Origin: JAFDZW01 sp964404255
GTDB lineage: Bacteria > Bacteroidota > Ignavibacteria > Palsa-1295
Direction of reading: 5' to 3'
DNA: 64,000 nt
NCBI GenBank assembly: GCA_964404255.1
Contig: CAYOJJ010000015.1
Location: 16,071 to 80,070, forward strand
The translations under genes and the position numbers were made by a program. The notes below the pieces were generated by a model that did no database searches, was not told the origin of the DNA, and saw only the letters and a list, made by a program, of their open reading frames with translations. Of the stretch, positions 26,521-34,512 are shown piece by piece; position 1 is the stretch's first letter, and each line of letters opens with the position of its first letter.

Positions 26521-27951
26521 ATGCCTTTTAAAGCCCTGGAAATCATTCCCCCTATTCTTCGAGCCCTTTCGGAAGAAGGATACAAAAAGCCAACTCCGAT
26601 CCAGGAGCAGGCCATTCCGATAGTTCTAAGCGGCAAAGATCTGCTGGCTACCGCACAGACTGGCACGGGAAAAACAGCCGCCTTTTCAATCCCCATTTTA
26701 CAGTTACTTGCCGAAGATCGGGATTTCTCCAGGAAAAGGGTTATCCGTGCCCTCATTGTTGTACCCACCCGCGAACTTGCCGTTCAGGTAAATGATAGCC
26801 TGCGGGCCTATGGAAAATATACCGGTCTGACCTCGACGGTGATCTATGGTGGCGTCAAACAAGGACGACAAACATCGGCGCTTGCCCGCGGTGTCGATAT
26901 TCTGGTTGCAACTCCTGGCCGCCTTCTTGATCTGAAAGATCAGGGCTTTGTGAAATTGGAGAAGGTGGAAATTCTGGTGCTCGATGAAGCCGACCGAATG
27001 CTCGATATGGGCTTTATCCATGATATTAAAAAACTGCTTGCTGTTATTCCTCCGCAGCGGCAATCGTTATTCTTTTCGGCTACCATGCCGCCCGAGATCG
27101 TTCGATTGGCCGATACGATCCTTCAAGACCCTGCCTCGGTAACGATAGAACCAGAGCAGCGCTCGGTGGAAGTTATTCGGCAATTCGTCTATTACGTTGA
27201 TAAACCCAAGAAGAATGTATTGCTATTGCACGTGATCGAAGATCATGATATCAGTACGGGGTTAGTCTTTACCCGCACCAAACATGGAGCCGATTCCGTC
27301 GTGCGAATGCTACAAAAGCATAATATCAGCGCCGAGGCTATTCATAGTAATAAATCGCAAAGCTTCCGCCAGTATGCTTTGGAGCGCTTTAAAGAAGGCA
27401 AGACGCAAATTCTCGTTGCTACTGATATTGCCGCCCGTGGTATTGATATAGACTCACTGGGTTTTGTGATTAATTATGAGATCCCGAACGAGCCTGAGAC
27501 CTATGTTCATCGCATCGGGCGAACCGGCCGCGCCGGTGCGAGCGGTGTAGCATTTTCTTTTTGCTCGCCGGATGAAAAGGGATACTTGCGAAGCATCCAA
27601 AAGCTAATCGGCAAAAAGATCGAAATAATACCGGATCATCCATTTCCGTCAGAAGAATTACCATCGAAAGAAACGCCGGATACTATCCCATCCACAACCG
27701 ATAAGCAGCAGCCGAGAAAGAAACAGAAATCAGAGCCTCCATCGCAGGCAGAGCTTTCGCCGCAACAGGCCGATGAAGAGTCAGGCGGTAACCGTCAGCA
27801 CCGCACTAAGCGCTCAAAGCATAATAGAAAGAGATTTAATCGTACCTCAAAGCGCAAAGCTTCATCCCAACATAAACCCGAAACACGAAGGCCGGTAAAG
27901 AAGAAACGATCCGGCAACCGCTTTGCCAAGAAAAAACGAAACCGGAGGTAA
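26521..27951 (+). CDS. DEAD-box ATP-dependent RNA helicase, RhlE type
   Basis: 476 residues. All motifs are intact: Q motif P-T-P-I-Q-E-Q (24-30), motif I A-Q-T-G-T-G-K-T (45-52), Ib T-P-G-R (131-134), II D-E-A-D (155-158), III S-A-T (186-188) and VI H-R-I-G-R-T-G-R (330-337). After the core, about 100 residues are Lys/Arg/Gln/Ser-rich and unstructured, the usual RNA-binding tail of RhlE-like proteins. Such enzymes unwind short RNA duplexes in ribosome assembly and mRNA decay, often at low temperature. A long hairpin lies in the leader. It is divergent from the EF-G paralogue, another translation factor. Confidence 0.92.
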   Translation: MPFKALEIIPPILRALSEEGYKKPTPIQEQAIPIVLSGKDLLATAQTGTGKTAAFSIPILQLLAEDRDFSRKRVIRALIVVPTRELAVQVNDSLRAYGKYTGLTSTVIYGGVKQGRQTSALARGVDILVATPGRLLDLKDQGFVKLEKVEILVLDEADRMLDMGFIHDIKKLLAVIPPQRQSLFFSATMPPEIVRLADTILQDPASVTIEPEQRSVEVIRQFVYYVDKPKKNVLLLHVIEDHDISTGLVFTRTKHGADSVVRMLQKHNISAEAIHSNKSQSFRQYALERFKEGKTQILVATDIAARGIDIDSLGFVINYEIPNEPETYVHRIGRTGRAGASGVAFSFCSPDEKGYLRSIQKLIGKKIEIIPDHPFPSEELPSKETPDTIPSTTDKQQPRKKQKSEPPSQAELSPQQADEESGGNRQHRTKRSKHNRKRFNRTSKRKASSQHKPETRRPVKKKRSGNRFAKKKRNRR

Positions 27952-28119
27952 TCTCATGGTATTCCTTTAAGAAAGGATATTCACCTACGCTCTTCCTGGA
28001 CCTATTCGGCAGAGCCCTCTCACTTCCTGCTGATCGAAGTAGGTACTAACCAGTGTACGCTGCCTATAAATAATTCCGACTTCTAAAACCTACAGTACTA
28101 TTTCGGAGTTATATCAAGT

Positions 28120-29199
28120 ATGAAGAACTACCTTCTCCTTGCAGTTTTGATCGTTTCAGTACCTTTTTCGCATCTTTGGGCCCAAGATAAAAAAGAACTT
28201 GCCAAAGAAAAGGCACAGTATTCTATTATGCTTGCCGATGCGGAGAAGTTTGATTCAGCGATGCTTCTTATGAAAGAAGCTATTTCGCTCGACCCTGCCA
28301 ATAGCATTTACCCCTACGAAATTGCTTACGATTATTACCAGCAAAAGTATTACGATAGCGCTGTTGCAATCTTAAAAGGATTGCTTAATAGACCGGATGC
28401 CCAGGACCGGTATTATCAACTGCTTGGCAACAGTTATGATTTTTTGAAGCAGCCCGACCAGGCCATTGCTACTTATGACGCCGGGCTGGTACGCTTTCCC
28501 ACGTCAGCTAATCTCCACCTCGAACGCGGCATCATGTATCTGTTCGGCACTGAAAAATCAACGGAAAAAGCCGCCACCAGTTTTGAAAAAGGGGTGCAAG
28601 GCAATCCGATGTTTGCTTCCAATTATTATTGGCTGGCCAAAATTTATTGCGCTTCGAGCGAAAAGGTGTGGGGCGTTATCTATGGCGAGCTCTTTATGAA
28701 TCTGGAGCCGGGATCGAAACGCACGGAGGAAATAAGCGCCCTGCTCTATAAAACCTATAGCGATGCCATAACCTTCAAGGATGATACTTCTTTCAATGTT
28801 TCCTTTTCCAAGATTACTACTATAAACCCAAAGAATCCTAAAAAGACAGCGCTCTTTGGAGTCATGGCCTTTGAACCAACGATAGGACTCTCGATCGTGG
28901 GAGAGAAAAAGATTTCATTGGCTTCGTTAAGCCGCATCCGTTCTAAATTTATAGATCGGTATTACAAACAAGAATTAAATAAGGAGTACCCGAATGTATT
29001 ATTCGATTTTCAGCGTGATCTAAAAGAGGCAGGCCACCTCGATGCCTATTCGAACTGGATATTCTTAAAAGGAAATGAAACGGAGTTTGAACTCTGGCAG
29101 AAATCGCATCAAAAAGAATGGGACGCCTTTACGGCGTATTATGAGAAACATTTACTGCAACTCACCGATGCCAATGCCGTATATTTCGGCAAGTATTAA
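28120..29199 (+). CDS. Secreted TPR-repeat protein
   Basis: 359 residues. Signal peptide 1-21 (ends L-W-A-Q). Residues 25-175 contain about four tetratricopeptide repeats (for example F-D-S-A-M-L-L-M-K-E-A-I-S-L-D-P and Q-A-I-A-T-Y-D-A-G-L-V-R-F-P). The C-terminal 150 residues are mixed alpha/beta with no family I know, ending in a helical segment rich in Trp. TPRs mediate protein contacts, so a periplasmic scaffold role is possible. It is the first of three closely spaced genes on this strand (gaps of 19 and 23 bases), probably one transcript. Confidence 0.82.
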   Translation: MKNYLLLAVLIVSVPFSHLWAQDKKELAKEKAQYSIMLADAEKFDSAMLLMKEAISLDPANSIYPYEIAYDYYQQKYYDSAVAILKGLLNRPDAQDRYYQLLGNSYDFLKQPDQAIATYDAGLVRFPTSANLHLERGIMYLFGTEKSTEKAATSFEKGVQGNPMFASNYYWLAKIYCASSEKVWGVIYGELFMNLEPGSKRTEEISALLYKTYSDAITFKDDTSFNVSFSKITTINPKNPKKTALFGVMAFEPTIGLSIVGEKKISLASLSRIRSKFIDRYYKQELNKEYPNVLFDFQRDLKEAGHLDAYSNWIFLKGNETEFELWQKSHQKEWDAFTAYYEKHLLQLTDANAVYFGKY

Positions 29200-29218
29200 C
29201 CGCTAATCGCCGATCGTT

Positions 29219-29668
29219 ATGAATTCTATATTTGAACAGGATTCTTATTCAAATATTGTTTCTCGGGTCAACGCTCTTACCCCTTCCACGACCCGTCAAT
29301 GGGGCACCATGACTCCGGCACAAATGATGGCTCATGTTTCCGGCGGGCTTGATTTTGCCCTTGGTACCACCCCTACAAAAAAATCATTTGTAGGAAAGCT
29401 TTTAGGCTGGATGGTAAAATCCAATGCTTTTAACGATAAACCATTCGGACAAGGAGCGCCAACCGTCCCATCGATCAAAATGAAAGAAGAGAAAAACTTC
29501 GATTCCGAAAAGAAGCATTTACTGGCACTGCTGGAAAAACTACATACTGGCGGCAGCGCCAATGCGACTAAATATCCCCACCCATTCTTTGGAGACCTGA
29601 CGGGAGAACAATGGGGTATGCATGTCTATAAGCACGTAGATCACCACCTACGGCAATTCGGAGTCTAA
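29219..29668 (+). CDS. DUF1569 (DinB-like four-helix) protein
   Basis: 149 residues fitting DUF1569 of the DinB/YfiT-like four-helix superfamily. M-T-P-A-Q-M-M-A-H-V-S-G-G-L near residue 31 supplies the first metal-site histidine. The C-terminal H-P-F-F-G-D-L-T-G-E-Q-W-G-M-H-V-Y-K-H-V-D-H-H-L-R-Q-F is the family signature with further His ligands. These proteins are predicted metal-dependent transferases or stress enzymes; no reaction is established for this group. It lies between the TPR gene and a small membrane protein gene in the same run. Confidence 0.85.
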   Translation: MNSIFEQDSYSNIVSRVNALTPSTTRQWGTMTPAQMMAHVSGGLDFALGTTPTKKSFVGKLLGWMVKSNAFNDKPFGQGAPTVPSIKMKEEKNFDSEKKHLLALLEKLHTGGSANATKYPHPFFGDLTGEQWGMHVYKHVDHHLRQFGV

Positions 29669-29691
29669 GTATTTCATCATTACAAACGGGA

Positions 29692-29934
29692 ATGAATATC
29701 ACAGATATTATCGGCTTCATCGGTGTCACTATTTTGCTTGTTGCCTATTTGTTCAATCTAACGGGGCATTTGCCTTCCGGAAGTATTCTGCACTCTATTG
29801 CTAATATTGTAGGTGCTGGGTTAGCAGGCCTGGCTTCCGTTCTTATCAACTATCTACCCTTTATAATCCTCGAAAGCGCCTGGACGGTGGTTGCGCTCTG
29901 GAGCCTGGTAAAAGCCCTTAGAGCGGCAAAATAA
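29692..29934 (+). CDS. Small membrane protein, CBU_0592-like
   Basis: 80 residues with three hydrophobic segments (about 4-24, 31-50 and 52-76). The opening I-G-F-I-G-V-T-I-L-L-V-A-Y-L-F-N-L-T-G and the I-A-N-I-V-G-A-G-L-A-G centre match the small CBU_0592 family of bacterial integral membrane proteins, whose function is unknown. Start by ATG at 29692, 23 bases after the DUF1569 stop. It converges on the RqcH-like gene. Confidence 0.75.
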   Translation: MNITDIIGFIGVTILLVAYLFNLTGHLPSGSILHSIANIVGAGLAGLASVLINYLPFIILESAWTVVALWSLVKALRAAK

Positions 29935-29948
29935 AGTTAATAATTTTT

Positions 29949-31457
29949 TCAGGCCTTTGGCTCTACCATTATGACTTCTTCCCGTTCAATGACCACTTCT
30001 CCGGCGGGAGCGCCTTTGCGCTTACGTACAAATTTTCTTGCGGTGTAAGCGACGGGAGCGACCTTTTGCGTCTTCGCATCGCTGTAAAAGGCGGCTATTT
30101 GGGCGGCCTGCATGATAGCTTCCTTCGGAATATCCTTACGGCCGGCACGACGAAGAACAACATGGGAGCCGGCAACATGACGGGCATGAAACCAGAGATC
30201 GTCTTTTGCTGCTACCCGCATTGTTAACTCGTCATTCTGTCTGGCATTCTTTCCGGCGAGAACTTCAAAGCCGCCAGTAACGACAAAACGCCGGTAACGA
30301 TCGAGATCGTCACCGCTTCGTTCGGCATTTTCATCGGCTCGCTCGAGTAAAAAAGACTGCGCTTTTAACGATCGTTCGAACCCATCGATCTCCCTGATCG
30401 TCGTAAGAGCATCAAGTTCGGCAAGCAGTACTTCTATGCTTGCTTTATTCTTCTGTAGCGATTCTAATTGTTTTGTCCGTTCTGCTCGCGCTTCGGCAGC
30501 ATGCTTTGCTTTATTAAAATAATAAGCGGCATTCTCATACGCAGAATACTTCGGATCAAGGGCGAGCGTCTCCATCTTACCACCAAGCTCTATATTTAGA
30601 GCTGTACTTCCCTTTGGTAACTCCGAAGCCTGGAATTGAATGGTCTCAGCTATCGTACGATACCGGTCTTCACGAGAATGCTCACTGAGGCCGTGAAGAG
30701 TATCTTCGATGGCCTTTGCCGTCCTCCCAGCTAAAAGAAGTAGGCGCCCTCGCAACTGCTGTTTGCGCTCACCAATAGCTTGCAGACGTCTTCTATTTCG
30801 AAGGACGAATTCTATTCCTTCGCTTGGGCCGATGGTTCTACCCTCTTGCCGGCCGGTTAATGGTATTGGTGAGAGGAGTAGATTCGTATTATCCTCATAT
30901 AGTATGGGTTCTTTCGATTGTCGCAGTAAAGCATCGAAAGCAGAAATATTTTCAACGCTTGCTTCCTTGTAACCGATATAGAATTCTTTTTCGAGATGCT
31001 TGCCAAGCATTGGAAGCGCCTGCTTTAACGGGTCGGTTATTACAATTTCGCGGGCTGCTTTTTTAATGGGCTCTTTTTTAAAACTACTCTTTACTTCTGC
31101 TTCCTGGTATAATACTGCGTTGGGTGAGTCATAAAATCGAAGTACTAATTGACTATCGGAAAAAGAAAGAATGATCCGTTTGTCATCAGCAGCGATCGAT
31201 AGATCCGTCAGTGCCATGCCCTGGATTTCTTTAAAAAAAGAAATGCTGTTTCGCTTCGGTAGCGATGAAGAGGCTATCGTGCTCAAATAGATCGTTGCCT
31301 GGGCGGGCACCAGCACTACGGTCACAATAAATTCGCTATCGAAGACAAGTTGTAATTCTCCGCTATGAATGGAATAGGCGCGCGTAAAATGCCGGCCAAG
31401 AAGCAATGGCCGAAGTTCAGTACATACTTGATGCAGGATGTAGTAGTTGGAGATCAC
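29949..31457 (-). CDS. NFACT family protein (RqcH/Rqc2-like ribosome quality control factor)
   Basis: 502 residues, GTG start at 31457. An N-terminal NFACT-N domain (1-200) is followed by helical and coiled-coil regions (about 225-385) and a C-terminal NFACT-R domain (D-D-L-W-F-H-A-R-H-V-A-G-S-H-V-V-L near 433). This is the layout of RqcH, which binds stalled 50S subunits and recruits tRNA-Ala to add Ala tails to nascent chains; older annotations call it fibronectin-binding. The Asp-Arg pair required for tRNA recruitment in RqcH should fall near D-D-K-R-I-I (about residue 92), where an extra Lys separates Asp and Arg. Whether tailing activity is kept cannot be judged by eye. Confidence 0.85.
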   Translation of the reverse strand: MISNYYILHQVCTELRPLLLGRHFTRAYSIHSGELQLVFDSEFIVTVVLVPAQATIYLSTIASSSLPKRNSISFFKEIQGMALTDLSIAADDKRIILSFSDSQLVLRFYDSPNAVLYQEAEVKSSFKKEPIKKAAREIVITDPLKQALPMLGKHLEKEFYIGYKEASVENISAFDALLRQSKEPILYEDNTNLLLSPIPLTGRQEGRTIGPSEGIEFVLRNRRRLQAIGERKQQLRGRLLLLAGRTAKAIEDTLHGLSEHSREDRYRTIAETIQFQASELPKGSTALNIELGGKMETLALDPKYSAYENAAYYFNKAKHAAEARAERTKQLESLQKNKASIEVLLAELDALTTIREIDGFERSLKAQSFLLERADENAERSGDDLDRYRRFVVTGGFEVLAGKNARQNDELTMRVAAKDDLWFHARHVAGSHVVLRRAGRKDIPKEAIMQAAQIAAFYSDAKTQKVAPVAYTARKFVRKRKGAPAGEVVIEREEVIMVEPKA

Positions 31458-31474
31458 GCGTTGTTAAACGCGTG
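31455..31474. repeat. Perfect inverted repeat over the RqcH start codon
   Basis: CACGCGTT and AACGCGTG flank a four-base loop; the left arm contains the GTG start of the RqcH-like gene. It could be an operator or an RNA hairpin that hides the start. Confidence 0.4.
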
Positions 31475-31549
31475 CGGCCATCGGCTGGTTGCCGTGCTTT
31501 TCTTAGAATGACGAACGATGGCCCAATGCCAAGAAAGATTGGATAAAAT

Positions 31550-31586
31550 AGCGGCTTCGGTTATGCACGAAGCCGCTCTTATTCTT
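31550..31586 (-). terminator. Intrinsic terminator, probably of the 23-residue ORF
   Basis: A perfect ten-base-pair stem (31550-31559 with 31568-31577) with an eight-base loop. On the minus strand it is followed by ATTTTAT, on the plus strand by CTTATTCTTT. It lies 100 bases downstream of the small ORF at 31676 and upstream of the RqcH gene, so it separates the two. Confidence 0.65.
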
Positions 31587-31675
31587 TCCCTCTTTTGCAT
31601 CAGTACAGAGGACCATTCGGTTGTGTGAAACACTTTCAGGGGTACCGGTGAATGACGATGTAGATCAGATTATCC

Positions 31676-31747
31676 TTACATCATCGCCCACCAAAAGCCA
31701 GCAGCCACAAAAGCTGCAAGGATAATGAAGAATTTTAACTCTTTCAT
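31676..31747 (-). CDS. Probable 23-residue single-helix membrane protein
   Basis: An ATG at 31747 opens a 23-residue frame. It starts with M-K-E-L-K, then has an unbroken hydrophobic run of about 16 residues with two Trp near its end, and closes with M-M. A perfect -7 element (TAGTTTTG, 31801-31808) stands about 50 bases upstream and an intrinsic terminator stands about 100 bases downstream, so the unit looks transcribed in isolation. There is no other gene within this 600-base gap. The short charged start plus one helix is typical of regulatory small membrane proteins, but no homologue is known to me and no function is claimed. Confidence 0.45.
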   Translation of the reverse strand: MKELKFFIILAAFVAAGFWWAMM

Positions 31748-31800
31748 AATTGTGCGGAGGTTTGTTATGTGTTACATTTCTTGCTTAGGATCATCCGTAG

Positions 31801-31808
31801 CAAAACTA
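31801..31808 (-). promoter_or_regulatory. -7 element before the 23-residue ORF
   Basis: TAGTTTTG on the minus strand, the same sequence as the element before the deacetylase operon. Predicted leader about 47 bases. Confidence 0.45.
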
Positions 31809-31988
31809 TTTATACTAATAATGCTCGAGAGGCCATAAAGTTACATGGCTAATCGTGAATTTTTTGTAAGAAAACGATTTCATAATAAAAAGCTTGTGTT
31901 TTTCATGCAAAATGTTGCGTAAGCAAAAAGAGGGTACAAAATATTGACTTCATTTACCAATCTCACAAGTACCATTTCTATAAAAGCC

Positions 31989-32014
31989 AAAGCCCACAGA
32001 ACTCTGCGGGCTTT
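31989..32014 (-). terminator. Intrinsic terminator of the XRE regulator gene
   Basis: An eleven-base-pair stem (31989-31999 with 32004-32014, one G-T wobble) with a four-base loop, flanked by A/T-rich sequence; it lies 39 bases beyond the XRE stop. The remainder of 31748-32052 holds no gene that I can support. Confidence 0.75.
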
Positions 32015-32052
32015 GTAAAACTTATCTTCCGTGTTGCTACATCCTTCTATTA

Positions 32053-32427
32053 CTACATCCTTCGACGGTGTACTTCTTCTTTCATCACTGTTAATGTCCG
32101 GCGAACCCAATCTGCTGTAGCATCATCGGTGGGATGGCCTCCTAAAAATCGTGACAATGCCATTTCACTGCCTATTACATCGTCGATAGTTAGCGGTTCG
32201 GCATTCGGCTGATAAGAAGCAGGGGTATTAGGTACATACAGCACCTCATAGGCGACGCCGAGGGCCTCGGCTATTTTCCGAAGGGTATTCTTAGTAACCC
32301 CGGATTCATCATTCTCAATTCGGGAGAGATGCGCCTGAGTAATCCCGGTGATCTTTGAAATATAGTTTTGCTTTACGCCCTTTTCATCCCGCACCCTTCG
32401 GATGCGTTGTCCTTGTGTTTCCACCAT
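32053..32427 (-). CDS. XRE-family helix-turn-helix regulator
   Basis: 124 residues. An HTH_3 domain covers residues 5-62: V-K-Q-N-Y-I-S-K-I-T-G-I-T-Q-A-H-L-S-R-I-E-N-D is the helix-turn-helix, followed by L-R-K-I-A-E-A-L-G-V, the usual fourth helix. The C-terminal 60 residues contain a Trp-Val-Arg-Arg helix (D-W-V-R-R-T-L) and end in a basic tail. No peptidase or cupin sensor is attached. A TATATTTG promoter lies 36-43 bases upstream, and a terminator follows, so the gene is monocistronic. Its target is unknown; the divergent gene at 32670 is a candidate. Confidence 0.88.
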   Translation of the reverse strand: MVETQGQRIRRVRDEKGVKQNYISKITGITQAHLSRIENDESGVTKNTLRKIAEALGVAYEVLYVPNTPASYQPNAEPLTIDDVIGSEMALSRFLGGHPTDDATADWVRRTLTVMKEEVHRRRM

Positions 32428-32462
32428 ACCCTATATCGTTATTTATTATCACGAGCACGATA

Positions 32463-32470
32463 CAAATATA
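32463..32470 (-). promoter_or_regulatory. -7 element of the XRE regulator gene
   Basis: TATATTTG on the minus strand inside the shared sequence TACAAATATAC (plus strand), also found before the MarR gene. Predicted leader about 29 bases. Confidence 0.55.
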
Positions 32471-32669
32471 CGAACAACTATCACTAAAACTAATAAATCT
32501 TATATAGAATATGTCCTTCTATTTTCGAAGAATAGTATATTATCAATATAATACTGCACGCAGTCATGGAAAATAACCCGGAAGCCGGGGTAATACTTTG
32601 ATAACAGACCGCTATTCAAGCACCTATCAATATTGATACAGTGTAATTGGGAACAGTTCGGCGGTATTT

Positions 32670-32960
32670 ATGAATTTACATACCTGCTATATTATAACGG
32701 CTAAGAGCACACTCATCGTACCTTGCGTGAAAGCAGAAAAATATCTAATAACCATTGAGGGCCTTGCCAAACCAACGACCATCACCCGAATGGGATATGG
32801 TGTGGCCGGCGAGGAAGTGCAGAAATTTCTTAATGAAGGGGCTGCGCGCGTCATTGTTCATGTCGTCGGCCCGGAAAAAGAAACGGTCTTCAGTCAGGAC
32901 CGCGAATGGCGGCTGCTCGATATCAAACAGCGCATAAAAAATCTTACCCAAGCTGACTAA
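32670..32960 (+). CDS. Hypothetical protein, 96 residues
   Basis: No family recognised. The frame begins with ATG at 32670; residues 1-25 are uncertain because a start nearer residue 42 is also possible. The central part has a short G-Y-G-V-A-G-E-E-V-Q-K-F-L-N-E-G helix and a strand A-R-V-I-V-H-V-V-G-P, and the end is charged and helical (L-L-D-I-K-Q-R-I-K-N-L). This reads like a small soluble alpha/beta protein. It is divergent from the XRE gene and convergent with the next. Codon use looks like that of its neighbours. Confidence 0.5.
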   Translation: MNLHTCYIITAKSTLIVPCVKAEKYLITIEGLAKPTTITRMGYGVAGEEVQKFLNEGAARVIVHVVGPEKETVFSQDREWRLLDIKQRIKNLTQAD

Positions 32961-32966
32961 CTATTT

Positions 32967-33308
32967 TTATAGTAGCTCTTCCCACTTATTAAGCCCCGAT
33001 TTTTCTTCATGAGGCATGGGGCAATGTCCGGTAGCATAACGAGCCTTTTTTGCAACGACACAACCGCAGACCCCGCAGATCTTCTTTTCATCAAAGCCTA
33101 CCGTTGCGACCTTATATAATGGGGTCGAGGGCGCATCGATATAATGCTCGCAGGAAAAACAGGTCTCCATCCGTTTAGTAAAGGTTGTTTCGTCTACAAT
33201 CTCAAACCCGGCGGCAGCCCATTTTGCATGAGCGGCAAGTGCTCCCGTAAGCAGTTCTACTGTCGATCGCTGAACCGGTTCACTGGCATTATCTGTGCTG
33301 TTGTCCAT
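32967..33308 (-). CDS. Small cysteine-rich (zinc-ribbon-like) protein
   Basis: 113 residues from the ATG at 33308; a TTG at 33344 would add 12 residues. Two Cys clusters, C-F-S-C near residue 50 and C-G-V-C-G-C near 78, with a later C-P near 96, have the spacing of a four-Cys zinc site. The arrangement resembles small zinc-ribbon proteins common in phage and Bacteroidota genomes (K-M-E-x-C-x-x-C-E-H ... C-G-x-C-G-C). The first 45 residues are helical. Function unknown. The last bases lie seven from the convergent gene at 32670-32960. Confidence 0.6.
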   Translation of the reverse strand: MDNSTDNASEPVQRSTVELLTGALAAHAKWAAAGFEIVDETTFTKRMETCFSCEHYIDAPSTPLYKVATVGFDEKKICGVCGCVVAKKARYATGHCPMPHEEKSGLNKWEELL

Positions 33309-33367
33309 TATTTTATCGGCGTAAACTGATAGTGATTCAACCAACCGTTCTCGAACGAAATTCCTCG

Positions 33368-33862
33368 TTATCTCACATACTTCATGATTGGCGGTTCCGT
33401 TTGAAAGATCGCTCCATTGATAAGCCGCTGTTTATCATCGGGTACCCAAAGATAAAGCCAATCCTTATTTTTCTCTTCGATGAGATAGTGTAACGAGGCT
33501 ATGTAATAACCTGCAGCAAGGCCAATTACGGATTTATAAAAAAAATTATCACTACCGGGCTCGGCAAAGGTACCGCCCGTACCTGCTCCAAAGAGCATTA
33601 AGGGAAGCCATCGTAAAAAACCTCCGCGGGCTTCCAGCTTTATTCTGCGGATAAGCGAATCGTGAACGACCTGGCAATGCGAAAAGCTGAGAAATTCATC
33701 GGTTCGTTCATAGGGTTCTAATACGACGACCGAAGTATCCCGAATGCTCACTACTGAATATTCATGGCTCGACCCATCACGAAATTCTATGATAGCCTGA
33801 TATTTTGGCGCACACGAAGAGACGGCCAATCCAAGAATGAATAAAAGTGCGATACGGTACAA
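33368..33862 (-). CDS. Lipoprotein, paralogue of the upstream lipoprotein
   Basis: 164 residues starting at TTG 33862, four bases after the upstream stop, so probably translated by coupling. Lipobox V-S-S-C gives Cys17. A short beta domain follows (residues 22-75) with the pattern x-E-F-R-D-G-S-x-x-E-Y-x-V-V-S-I-R-D-T-S-V-V-V, then a hydrophobic glycine-rich segment (82-115) and a tail with Trp. The same arrangement occurs in the gene before it. The strand pattern with I-R-D-[TS]-S-V-V-V is a local signature of this pair. Family unknown. Confidence 0.65.
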   Translation of the reverse strand: MYRIALLFILGLAVSSCAPKYQAIIEFRDGSSHEYSVVSIRDTSVVVLEPYERTDEFLSFSHCQVVHDSLIRRIKLEARGGFLRWLPLMLFGAGTGGTFAEPGSDNFFYKSVIGLAAGYYIASLHYLIEEKNKDWLYLWVPDDKQRLINGAIFQTEPPIMKYVR

Positions 33863-33866
33863 TCGA

Positions 33867-34409
33867 TTATCGAACTACCTGCAATGACGGGGGTTCTTGA
33901 GCAGGATAAATAGCATGTTCACGCAAACGAGCAAGTTGGGTAGTATTGTTCAGATCAAAATACTCATAAGAAGAATTAAGCAGGAATTCGATAACAGTAA
34001 CGATAGCGAAGGAGCCTAACGCCCATTCCCCTGCTATCCAACCCAGGTTATCATTGGATCCATGCACGTCCGTATTCATAAGTGCTCCAAAATAGGCAGC
34101 CGGTAAAGCAAGCAGAGAGGGGAGAAGATAATTCAAGCCTTTGAATGTGGGTGCCGATCGATGATAGATCGCAGAAATATCGGAGAATGAAATAACCGAT
34201 GCGACCTTAAGTAGTGAATCATTATGGATCATATCATCGGAAGTGTAGGGCGCAACCACTACAGAAGAATCCCGGACAGCAAGCAGGAAATCATGACGAG
34301 TGGAATGATCACGAAGGACCAGGTTTACTTCATTATTGCGGACCGGTGTCTCAACCGAGGCACAGCCAACAATTGCGGCTAAGAGTGTAGAGAAGAGAAG
34401 ATAGCGCAT
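33867..34409 (-). CDS. Lipoprotein with two membrane-like segments
   Basis: 180 residues, ATG at 34409. Lipobox I-V-G-C (Cys16). Residues 25-75 repeat the beta pattern of the neighbouring gene (V-L-R-D-H-S then A-V-R-D-S-S-V-V-V). Two hydrophobic stretches follow near 92-108 and 124-142. The two genes are adjacent, on one strand and coupled, and are likely products of an old duplication. A role in the envelope is inferred from the lipobox only. Confidence 0.65.
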   Translation of the reverse strand: MRYLLFSTLLAAIVGCASVETPVRNNEVNLVLRDHSTRHDFLLAVRDSSVVVAPYTSDDMIHNDSLLKVASVISFSDISAIYHRSAPTFKGLNYLLPSLLALPAAYFGALMNTDVHGSNDNLGWIAGEWALGSFAIVTVIEFLLNSSYEYFDLNNTTQLARLREHAIYPAQEPPSLQVVR

Positions 34410-34512
34410 GGCAGGAATATACTCACTCCTTGCAGCCCTTGTTTCATATCAGCTAATAACCATAACTGGTATGCCTCAGAGTTCAGCCGACGTAAAGATG
34501 GTTTTCGTATCC

